Below, piece by piece: positions 1 to 9,340 of a stretch of DNA of 64,000 bases. The stretch lies in the NCBI GenBank assembly GCA_037954325.1, contig JBBMNZ010000052.1:372001-436000 (forward strand), read 5' to 3'. Every line of letters begins with the position of its first letter. The first letter of the stretch is position 1. The DNA comes from Fistularia commersonii (lineage: Eukaryota > Chordata > Actinopteri > Syngnathiformes > Fistulariidae). The translations under genes were made by a program, and so were the position numbers. The notes below the pieces were generated by a model, which saw only the letters and a program-made list of their open reading frames with translations, did not search any database and was not told the DNA's origin.

Positions 1-460
1 ATATTTCCAATCCTAATCAAAAACGCTTCAACTCCGTGAGATAAGCACTTTTTGCATGAATGGCTATATCTTTTGATCTTGTCGTTGGATTACACTGAAT
101 TTGACATATATTGTGCAGAATCATGTCCTGAACAACATATATCAACAGCAGAAACCAGCATGACTAGATTCATTAGTCATTTCCACTCCAACTCAAAAAA
201 GATTTAACCTCGGTAAGATAAGCACTTTTTAACCTTATGGCTATATCTTTTGAACTTGTAGCTGGATTACACTGAATTTGACATATATTGTGCAGAATCA
301 TGTCCTAAACAACATATTTCAACAGCAGAAGCCAGCATGATGAAATTCATTAGTTATTTCCACTCAAACTCAAAAACAATTTAACTCGGTGTAGATAAGC
401 ACTTTTTGACCTTATGGCTATATCTTTTGAACTTGTAGCTGGATTACACTGAATTTGACA
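1..460. repeat. V-type HOR tail at the left edge
   Basis: About 2.6 monomers share diagnostic variants with the end of the V units: a GCATGAATGGC box, a GACTA(G/A)ATTCATTAGTC segment and a TTTAACCTCGG segment. The same order is found at 47,638-48,097, 49,750-50,209, 56,970-57,430 and 59,439-59,898. The last is offset by 59,438 bp from this copy. This copy is more diverged from those than they are from one another. Confidence 0.8.
101..277 (+). repeat. First complete satellite monomer, used as phase reference
   Basis: This 177 bp copy runs from one TTGACATAT anchor to the next. Taking the anchor as monomer position 1, the consensus order is TTGACATATATTG (1-13), CAGAATCATGTCC (16-28), AACAACATAT (31-40), CAACAGCAGAAACCAG (43-58), GAAATTCATTAG (65-76), TTATTTCCACTC (77-88), CAAAAACGCTTCAACTCGG (94-112), GAGATAAGCACTTTTTG (114-130), AACGAATGGC (131-140), TATATCTTTTGA (141-152) and GGATTACACTGAA (163-175). 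Three consensus CpG sites lie near 100, 110 and 133. The segment around 152-163 is the most variable and has three main forms: GAACTTGTAGCTGG, GAACCTGTGATGGG and GATCTTGTCGCTGG. The array is circular in phase, so the start point is arbitrary. Confidence 0.93.
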
Positions 461-1590
461 TATATTATGCAGAATCTTGTCCTAAACAACATATATCAAC
501 AGCAAAAACCAGCATATTGAATTCATAAGTCATTTCCACTCAAAATCAAAAATGCTTCAACTCGGTGAGATTAGCAGTTTTTGCACGAATGGCTATATCT
601 TTTGATCTGGTCACTGGATTACACTGAATTTGACATATATTGGACAGAATCATGTTCGATACAACATCTATCACCAGCAGAAACTGGCTTGGTGTATTTC
701 AATAGTTATTTCCTCTCTTAATCAAAAGCGCTTCAACTAGTTGTGATAAGCATTTTTTTAACGAATGGCTACATGTTTTGAACCGGTGATGGGATTACAC
801 TGAATTTGACATGTGTTCTGCAGAATCAAGTCCTAAACAACATATTTCAACAGCAGAAACCAGCATGATGAAATTCATGAGTTATTCCACTCCAACTCAA
901 ATAGGATTTATCTCGATAAGATAAGCAGTTTTTGACCTTTTGGCTATATCTTTTGAACTTGTGGCTGGATTACACTGAATTTGATATATATTGTGCAGAA
1001 TCATGTCCTAAACAACATATATCAACAGCAAAAACCAACTTGGTGAAATTCATTAGTTATTTCCACTCCTAATCCAAAATGCTTCAACTCGGTGAGATAA
1101 GCAATTTTTGCACGAATGGCTATATCTTTTGATCTTGTGGCTGGATTACACTGAATTTGACATATTTTGTGCAAAAACATGTCCTAAACAACATATATCA
1201 ACAGTAAAAACCAACTTGGTGAAATTCATTAGTTATTTCCATCCCTAATAAAAAACGCTTCAACTCGGTGAGATAAGCACTTTTTGAACAAATGGCTATT
1301 TCTTTTGAACTTGTACCTGGATGACACTGAATTTGACATATATTGCACAGAATCATGTCCTAAACAACATATATCAACAGCAGAAACCAGCATGATGAAA
1401 TTCATTAGTTATTTCCACTCCAACTCAAAAAAGATTTAACCTCGGGAAGATAAGCACTTTTTAACCTTATGGCTAATCTTTTGAACTTGTTGCAGGATTA
1501 CACTGAATTTGACATATATTGTGCAGAATCATGTTCTAAACAACATATATCCAGCAGAAGTCAGCTTGAAGAAATTAATGAGTTATTTCC
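461..1590. repeat. Divergent monomers between V-type and P-type blocks
   Basis: About 6.4 monomers carry many private substitutions, for example TTGGACAGAATC near 640 and a CTAGTTGTGATAAG box near 735. They are not part of a near-identical duplicate in the window. From about 1,090 on they become recognisably similar to 60,530 onward. Copies with many private changes beside homogeneous HORs are expected where sequence exchange is rarer. No gene is visible here. Confidence 0.8.
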
Positions 1591-1825
1591 AATCCAACTC
1601 AAAAACGATTAACTCGATAAGATAAGCACTTTTTGACCTTAAGGCTATATCTTTTGAACATGTAGCTGGATTACACTGAATTTGACATATATTGTGCAGA
1701 ATCATGTCCTAAACAACATATTTCAAAAGCAGAAACCAGCTTGATGATATTCAATAGTTATTTCCTCTCTTAATCAAAAACGCTTCAACTCGGTGACATA
1801 AGCACTTTTTGAACGCATGGCTATA
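1160..1825. repeat. Transition segment shared with 60,600-61,265
   Basis: Nearly four monomers match 60,600-61,265 in order at an offset of 59,440-59,442 bp. Shared unusual variants include GAACAAATGGC, the ATGACACTGAA form of the anchor approach, ACCTCGGGAAGATAAG, ATATATCCAGCAG, GATGATATTCAATAG and GTGACATAAGC followed by GAACGCATGG. The match fades after about 1,825. Together with the V tail at 1-460 it supports a long-range repeat of the domain order. Confidence 0.75.
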
Positions 1826-2033
1826 TAATTTGAACTTTTAGCTGGATTACACTGAATTTGACATATATTGTGCAAAATCATGTCCTAAACAACACATATC
1901 AACAGCAAAAACCAGCATATTGCAAATCATTAGTAATTTCGACTCCAACTCAATAACGCTTCAACTCGGTGAGAAAAGCACTTTTTTAACGCATGGGTAT
2001 AGCTTTTGAAAATGTGCCTGGATTACACTGAAT

Positions 2034-2145
2034 TTGACATAAATTGTACAAAATCTTTTCCTAAACAATTTTTCAGCCCGATAAGATAAACACTTTTTGA
2101 ACGAATGGCTATATCTTTTGATTTTGTCGCTGAATTACACTGAAT
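2034..2145. repeat. Truncated 112 bp monomer, copy 1
   Basis: The distance between anchors here is 112 bp instead of 176. The text goes from CCTAAACAA directly to TTTTTCAGCCCGATAAG, losing the middle of the monomer. In a full monomer two TTCAAC words lie 62 bp apart, one after AACATAT and one after AACGC. Joining at that short direct repeat explains nearly all of the ~64 bp loss; a further 2 bp or so differs at the seam. Confidence 0.9.
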
Positions 2146-2216
2146 TTGACATATTTTATGCAGAATCATGTCCTAAACAACATATTTCAACAACAGAAAC
2201 CAGATTAATGAAATTC

Positions 2217-2228
2217 TTTTTTTTTTTT
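2217..2228. repeat. T12 tract replacing the TTAGTTATTT box
   Basis: The usual CATTAGTTATTTCC of the monomer reads C followed by twelve T and CC. The homopolymer marks one monomer variant and is inherited by block duplication. Confidence 0.92.
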
Positions 2229-4431
2229 CCACTCCTAATCAAAAACGCTTCAACTCAGTGAGATGAAGACTTTTTGAACGAATGGATATATCTTTTGAAC
2301 CTGTGATGGGATCACACTGAATTTGACATATATTGTGCAGAATCTTGTCCTAAACAACATATATCAACAGCAAAAACCAGCATATTGAAATTCATTAGTT
2401 ATTTCAACTCCAACTCAAAAACGCTTCAACTCGGTGAGATGAGCAGATTTCGAACGAATGGTTATATCTTTTGATCTTGTCGCTGGATTACTATGAATTT
2501 GACATATATTGTACAGAATCATGTCCTATACAACATCTATCAGCAGCAGAAAAAGGCTTGGTGAAATTCAATAGTTATTTCCTCTCTTAATCAAAAACGC
2601 TTCAACTCGATAAGATAAGAACTTTTTGAACGAATGGCTATATCTTTTGAACCTTCGATGGGATTACACAGAATTTGACATATATTGTGCAGAATCTTGT
2701 CCTAAACAACATATTTCAACAGTAGAAACTAACTTGATGAAATTCATTAGTTATTTCCACTCCTAATCAAAAACGCTTCAACTCGGTGAGATAAGCACTT
2801 TTTGAACTAATGGCTGTATCTTTTGAACTGGTAGCTGGATTACACTGAATTTTACATTTTTTGTGCTGAATCATGTCCTGTACAACATATTTCGACAACA
2901 GAAACCAGCTTGATGAAATTGATTAGTTATTTCCACTCCTAATCAAAAACTCTTCAACTCCGAGTAATAAGCACTTTTTGAACGAATGGCTATATCTTTT
3001 TAACCTGTGATGGGATTACACTGAATTTGACATATATTGTGCAGAATCATGTCCTAAACAACATATATCAACAGCAGAAACCAGCATGATGAAATTCATG
3101 AGTTATTTCCACTCCTAATCAAAAACGATTTAACTCGATAAGATATGCAGTTTTTGACCTTATGGCTATATCTTTTGAACTTGTGGCTGGATTACACTGA
3201 ATTTGACATATATTGTACAAAATCATGTTCTATACAACATCTATCAACAGCAGAAACAGGCTTGGTGGAAATCATTAGTCATTTCCACTCAAAAACAAAA
3301 AAGCTTCAACTCAGTGAGATAATTACTTTTTTACCTTATGGCTATATCTTTTGAACTTATAGCTGAATTACACTGAATTTGACATATATTGTGCAGAATC
3401 ATGTCCTAAAAAACATATATCAACGGCAAAAACCAGCATATTTTAATTCATTAGTAATTTGCACTCCAACTCAAGAACGCTTCAACTCGGTGAGATAAGC
3501 AGTTTTTGAACTAATGGCTATATCTTTTGATCTTGTTGCTGGATTACACTGAATTTGACATATATTGTGCAGAATCATGTCCTAAACAACGTATATCAAC
3601 AGCAGAAACCAGGTTAGTGAAATTCATTAGTTATTTCCACTCTTAATCAAAAACGCTTCAACCCGATAAGATAAGCACTTTTTGAACGAATGGCTATATC
3701 TTTTGAACCTGTGATGGGATTACACAGAATTTGACATATATTGTGCAGAATCATGTCCTAAACAACATATATCCAGAAGAAACCAGCTTGATGAAATTCA
3801 TGAGTTATTTCCTGTCCAACTCAAAAACGCTTCAACTCGGTGTGATAAGCACTTTTTGAACGAATGGCTATATCTTTTGAACTTGTACTGGATTAAACTG
3901 AATTTGACATTAATTGTGCAGAATCATGTTCTATAAAACATATTTCAACGGCAGTAACCAGCTTGATGAAATCCATTAGTTATTTCCACTCCTAATCAAA
4001 AACGCTTCAACTCGGTGAAGGAAGCACTTTTTGAACGAATGGCTATATCTTTTGAACTTGTAGCTGGATTACTCTGAATTTGACATATATTGTGCAGAAT
4101 CATGTACTGAACAACATATTTGAACAGTAGAAACCAGCTCGTTGAAATTCATTAGTTATTTCCACTCTTAATCAAAAACGCTTCAACACAATTAGGTAAT
4201 CACTTTTTGAACGAATGGCTATATCTTTTGAACTTGTAGCTGGATTACACTGAATTTGACATATATTGTGCAAAATCATGTCCTAAACAACACATATCAA
4301 CAGCAAAAACCTGCATATTGCAAATCATTAGTAATTTCCACTCCAACTCAATAACGCTTCAACTCGGTGAGAAAAGCACTTTTTTAACGCATGGGTATAG
4401 CTTTTGAAAATGTGCCTGGATTACACTGAAT

Positions 4432-4543
4432 TTGACATAAATTGTACAAAATCTTTTCCTAAACAATTTTTCAGCCCGATAAGATAAACACTTTTTGAAC
4501 GAATGGCTATATCTTTTGATTTTGTCGCTGAATTACACTGAAT
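4432..4543. repeat. Truncated 112 bp monomer, copy 2
   Basis: This copy has the same deletion seam as the one at 2034-2145, including TTTTTCAGCCCG. It was carried along by the P1/P2 duplication. Confidence 0.9.
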
Positions 4544-4614
4544 TTGACATATTTTATGCAGAATCATGTCCTAAACAACATATTTCAACAACAGAAACCA
4601 GATTAATGAAATTC

Positions 4615-4627
4615 TTTTTTTTTTTTT
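4615..4627. repeat. T13 tract in the P2 copy
   Basis: This is the same monomer variant as at 2217 with one more T, so the tract length has changed since the P duplication. Confidence 0.92.
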
Positions 4628-5822
4628 CCACTCCTAATCAAAAACGCTTCAACTCAGTGAGATGAAGACTTTTTGAACGAATGGATATATCTTTTGAACC
4701 TGTGATGGGATCACACTGAATTTGACATATATTGTGCAGAATCTTGTCCTAAACAACATATATCAACAGCAAAAACCAGCATATTGAAATTCATTAGTTA
4801 TTTCAACTCCAACTCAAAAACGCTTCAACTCGGTGAGATGAGCAGATTTCGAACGAATGGTTATATCTTTTGATCTTGTCGCTGGATTACTATGAATTTG
4901 ACATATATTGTACAGAATCATGTCCTATACAACATCTATCAGCAGCAGAAAAAGGCTTGGTGAAATTCAATAGTTATTTCCTCTCTTAATCAAAAACGCT
5001 TCAACTCGATAAGATAAGAACTTTTTGAACGAATGGCTATATCTTTTGAACCTTCGATGGGATTACACAGAATTTGACATATATTGTGCAGAATCTTGTC
5101 CTAAACAACATATTTCAACAGTAGAAACTAACTTGATGAAATTCATTAGTTATTTCCACTCCTAATCAAAAACGCTTCAACTCGGTGAGATAAGCACTTT
5201 TTGAACTAATGGCTGTATCTTTTGAACTGGTAGCTGGATTACACTGAATTTTACATTTTTTGTGCTGAATCATGTCCTGTACAACATATTTCGACAACAG
5301 AAACCAGCTTGATGAAATTGATTAGTTATTTCCACTCCTAATCAAAAACTCTTCAACTCCGAGAGATAAGCACTTTTTGAACGAATGGCTATATCTTTTT
5401 AACCTGTGATGGGATTACACTGAATTTGACAAATATTGTGCAGAATCATGTCCTAAACAACATATATCAACAGCAGAAACCAGCATGATGAAATTCATTA
5501 GTTATTTCCACTCCTAATCAAAAACGATTTAACTCGATAAGATATGCAGTTTTTGACCTTATGGCTATATCTTTTGAACTTGTGGCTGGATTACACTGAA
5601 TTTGACATATATTGTACAAAATCATGTTCTATACAACATCTATCAACAGCAGAAACAGGCTTGGTGGAAATCATTAGTCATTTCCACTCAAAAACAAAAA
5701 AGCTTCAACTCAGTGAGATAATTACTTTTTTACCTTATGGCTATATCTTTTGAACTTATAGCTGAATTACACTGAATTTGACATATATTGTGCAGAATCA
5801 TGTCCTAAAAAACATATATCAA

Positions 5823-8800
5823 CGGCAAAAACCAGCATAATTTAATTCATTAGTAATTTGCACTCCAACTCAAAAACGCTTCAACTCGGTGAGATAAGCA
5901 GTTTTTGAACTAATGGCTATATCTTTTGATCTTGTTGCTGGATTACACTGAATTTGACATATATTGTGCAGAATCATGTCCTAAACAACGTATATCAACA
6001 GCAGAAACCAGGTTAGTGAAATTCATTAGTTATTTCCACTCTTAATCAAAAACGCTTCAACCCGATAAGATAAGCACTTTTTGAACGAATGGCTATATCT
6101 TTTGAACCTGTGATGGGATTACACAGAATTTGACATATATTGTGCAGAATCATGTCCTAAACAACATATATCCAGAAGAAACCAGCTTGATGAAATTCAT
6201 GAGTTATTTCCTGTCCAACTCAAAAACGCTTCAACTCGGTGTGATAAGCACTTTTTGAACGAATGGCTATATCTTTTGAACTTGTACTGGATTAAACTGA
6301 ATTTGACATTAATTGTGCAGAATCATGTTCTGTAAAACATATTTCAACGGCAGTAACCAGCTTGATGAAATCCATTAGTTATTTCCACTCCTAATCAAAA
6401 ACGCTTCAACTCGGTGAAGGAAGCACTTTTTGAACGAATGGCTATATCTTTTGAACTTGTAGCTGGATTACTCTGAATTTGACATATATTGTGCAGAATC
6501 ATGTACTGAACAACATATTTGAACAGTAGAAACCAGCTCGTTGAAATTCATTAGTTATTTCCACTCTTAATCAAAAACGCTTCAACACAATTAGGTAATC
6601 ACTTTTTGAACGAATGGCTATATCTTTTGAACTTGTAGCTGGATTACACTGAATTTGACATATATTGTGCAAAATCATGTCCTAAACAACACATATCAAC
6701 AGCAAAAACCAGCATATTGCAAATCATTAGTAATTTCCACTCCAACTCAAAAACGCTTCAACTCGGTGAGAAAAGCACTTTTTGAACGAATGGCTATAAA
6801 TTTTGATCCTGTAGCTGGGTTACACTGAATTTGACATATATATTGCAGAATCAATTCCTAAACAACATATTTCAACAGTAGAAACCAGCTCGATGAAATT
6901 CATTAGTTATTTTCACTCCTAATCAAAAACGCTTCAACTCGGTGAGATGAAGACTTTTTGAATGAATGGCTATATGTTTTTAACATGTGATGGGATTACA
7001 CTGAAATTGACATATATCGTGCAGAATCATGTCCTAGACAACATATATCAACAGCAGAAACCAGCTTGATGAAATTCATTAGTTATTTCCACTCACACTC
7101 ACAAACAATTTAACTCGATTAGATAAGCAGTTTTTTACCTTATAGATATATCTTTTTAACTTGTAGCTGGATAACACTGAAGTTGACATATATTGTGCAG
7201 AATCATTTTCTAAACAACATATTTCAACAGGAGAAACCAGCTTGATGAAATTCATTAGTTATTTCCATCCCTAATAAAAAACGCTTCAACTCGGTGAGAT
7301 AAGCACTTTTTTAACGAATGGCGATATCTTTTGAACTTGTAGCTGGATTACACTGAATTTGACATTAATTGTGCAGAATCATTTTCTAAACAACATATTT
7401 CAACAGGAGAAACCAGCTTGATGAAATTCATTAGTTATTTCCATCCCTAATAAAAAACGCTTCAACTCGGTGAGAGAAGCACTTTCTGAACAAATGGCTA
7501 TATATTTTGATCCTGTAGCTGGGTTTCACTGAATTTGACATATATATTGCAGAATCATGTCCTAAACAACATATTTCAAAATCAGAAACCAGCTTAATGA
7601 AATTCATTAGTAATTTTCACTCTTAATCAAAAACGCTTCAACCCGATAAGATACGCACTTTTTGAACGAATGGCTATATCTTTTGAACCTGTGATGTGAT
7701 TACACTAAATTTGACATATATTGTGCAAAATCATGTCCTAAACAACATATATCAACAGCAAAAACCAGCATATTGAAATTCATTAGTTATTTCCAGTCCA
7801 ACTAAAAAACGCTTCAACTCGGTGAGATAAGCAGTTTTTTAACGAATGGCTATATCTTTTGATCTTGTCGCTGGATTACACTGAATTTGACATATATTGT
7901 ACAGAATCATGTCCTATACAACATATTTCAACAGCAGAAACCAGCTTGATGAAATCCATTAGTTTTTTCCACTCCTAATCAAAAACGCTTCAACTCGGTT
8001 AGATAAGACGTTTTTGAACGAATGGCTATATCTTTTGAACATGTGATGGGATTACACTGAAATTGACATATATTGTGCAGAATCATGTCCTAGACAACAT
8101 ATTTCAACAGTAGAAACCAGCTTAATGGAATTCGTTAGTTATTTCCACTCCTAATCAAAAACGCTTCAACTCGGTTAGATAAGACGTTTTTGAACGAATG
8201 GCTATATCTTTTGAACATGTGATGGGATTACACTGAAATTGACATATATTGTGCAGAATCATGTCCTAGACAACATATTTCAACAGTAGAAACCAGCTTA
8301 ATGGGATTCGTTAGTTATTTCCACTCCTAATCAAAAACGCTTCAACTCGGTGAGATGAAGACTTTTTGAACGAATGGCTTTATCTTTTTAACCTGTGATG
8401 GGATTACACTGAAATTGACATATATTGTGCAGAATCATGTCCTAAACAACATATATCAACAGCAGAAACCAGCATGATGAAATTCATTAGTTATTTCCAC
8501 TCCTAATCAAAAACGATTTAACTCGATAAGATATGCAGTTTTTGACCTTATGGCTATATCTTTTGAACTTGTGGCTGGATTACACTGAATTTGACATATA
8601 TTGTACAAAATCATGTCCTATACAACATCTATCAACAGCAGAAACAGGCTTGGTGGAAATCATTAGTCATTTCCACTCAAAAACAAAAAAGCTTCAACTC
8701 AGTGAGATAATTACTTTTTTACCTTATGGCTATATCTTTTGAACTTATAGCTGGATTACACTGAATTTGACATATTGTGTGCAGAATATTGTCCTAAACA

Positions 8801-9340
8801 ACATATTTCAACAGCAGAAACCAGATTAATGAAATTCATTAGTTATTTCATCTCCTAATCAATAACGCTTCAACTCAGTGAGAAAAGCACTTTTTTAACG
8901 AATGGCTATATATTTTGATCTTGTAGCTGGGTTACACTGAATTTGACATATATTGTGCAGAATCATGTTCTAAACAAGATATTTCAACAGCAGAAACCGG
9001 CTTGATGAAATTCATTAGTTATTTCCACTACTAGTCAAAAACGCTTCAAGTCAGTGATATAAGAACTTTTTGAACGAATGGCTATATCTTTTGAATTTGT
9101 ACCTGGATTACACTGAATTTGACATATTTTGTGCAGAATCATGTCCGAAACAACATATTTCCACAGCAAAAACCAGCTTAATGAAATTCTTTTTTTTTTT
9201 TCCACTCCTAATCAAAAACGCTTCAACTCAGTGAGATTAAGACTTTTTGAACGAATGGATATATCTTTTGAACCTGCGATGGGATCACACTGAATTTGAC
9301 ATATATTGTGCAGAATCTTGTCCTAAAAAACATATATCAA
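5823..9340. repeat. Q1: 3,518 bp 20-monomer HOR unit
   Basis: This block is repeated immediately at 9,341-12,857. Landmarks include CGGCAAAAACC (5823/9341) and a GCAGTTTTTGACC box (8533/12050). 3,518/20 is about 176. Few differences were seen, for example TTTTTGAAC near 5,901 against TTGTTGAAC near 9,419 and CACTCACAAAC near 7,087 against CACTCAAAAAC near 10,605. Near 8,000-8,340 it includes an almost exact repeat of a single monomer with a TTAGATAAGACG box, a local duplication of one unit. Confidence 0.9.
9190..9201. repeat. T12 tract in Q1
   Basis: The homopolymer sits in the monomer preceded by TTTCCACAGC, a second sequence context for the same replacement. Confidence 0.92.

Larger units (their letters stand above)
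1591..2986. repeat. Segment copied at 15,883-17,278 (offset 14,292)
   Basis: About 1.4 kb is nearly identical to 15,883-17,278, including the truncated 112 bp monomer and a 12-base T-run at matching positions (2217 and 16509). The similarity begins at an AATCCAACTC variant and ends where this copy reads AACGAATGGC but the other reads AACGAAAGGC. The third copy of the truncated monomer therefore came from block duplication, not an independent deletion. Confidence 0.85.
1850..4248. repeat. P1: 2,399 bp HOR unit, first copy
   Basis: The unit holds 13 full monomers plus one 112 bp truncated monomer, so 2,399 bp is 14 monomers minus about 64 bp. It is followed directly by a second copy at the same spacing; matching landmarks are 3145/5544 (start of a GCAGTTTTTGACC box) and 2034/4432 (truncated monomer). 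Only scattered single-base differences were seen, such as GAGTAATAAG near 2,964 against GAGAGATAAG near 5,363. The left boundary is uncertain by roughly 100 bp because crossover fell inside conserved monomer sequence. Confidence 0.87.
4249..6647. repeat. P2: 2,399 bp HOR unit, second copy
   Basis: This is the tandem partner of P1, with the same order of monomer variants, the truncated monomer at 4432-4543 and the T-run at 4615-4627. After about 6,645 it no longer returns to the P start but continues with AAATTTTGATCC-type monomers. Its right part is also the beginning of Q1, so the P and Q duplications are overlapping events. Confidence 0.87.

Noticed and set aside
94..112. Possible CENP-B-box-like motif around the CTTCAACTCGGTGAG or CAACCCGATAAG part of the monomer
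   Set aside because: The essential bases of the mammalian box (TTCG, then A, then CGGG at fixed spacing) are not met on either strand.
101..130. TTGACA word resembling a bacterial -35 box or a plant W-box core
   Set aside because: It is present in almost every monomer as part of the satellite consensus. There is no suitable -10 box at 17 bp and no gene downstream.
2217..2228. T-runs as poly-A tails of retroposed elements on the minus strand
   Set aside because: The flanks are ordinary satellite on both sides with no element body and no target-site duplication; the run substitutes for a monomer box of similar length.
3145..3354. Open reading frame of 69 codons, also present at 5544, 8533, 12050, 18317, 21306, 31680, 34316, 35897, 37478 and 63527
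   Set aside because: It spans just over one satellite monomer and recurs only because its monomer pair is part of duplicated blocks. Neighbouring monomers are out of frame and a single inserted A breaks it at 25,173 and 29,042. Nothing suggests translation.
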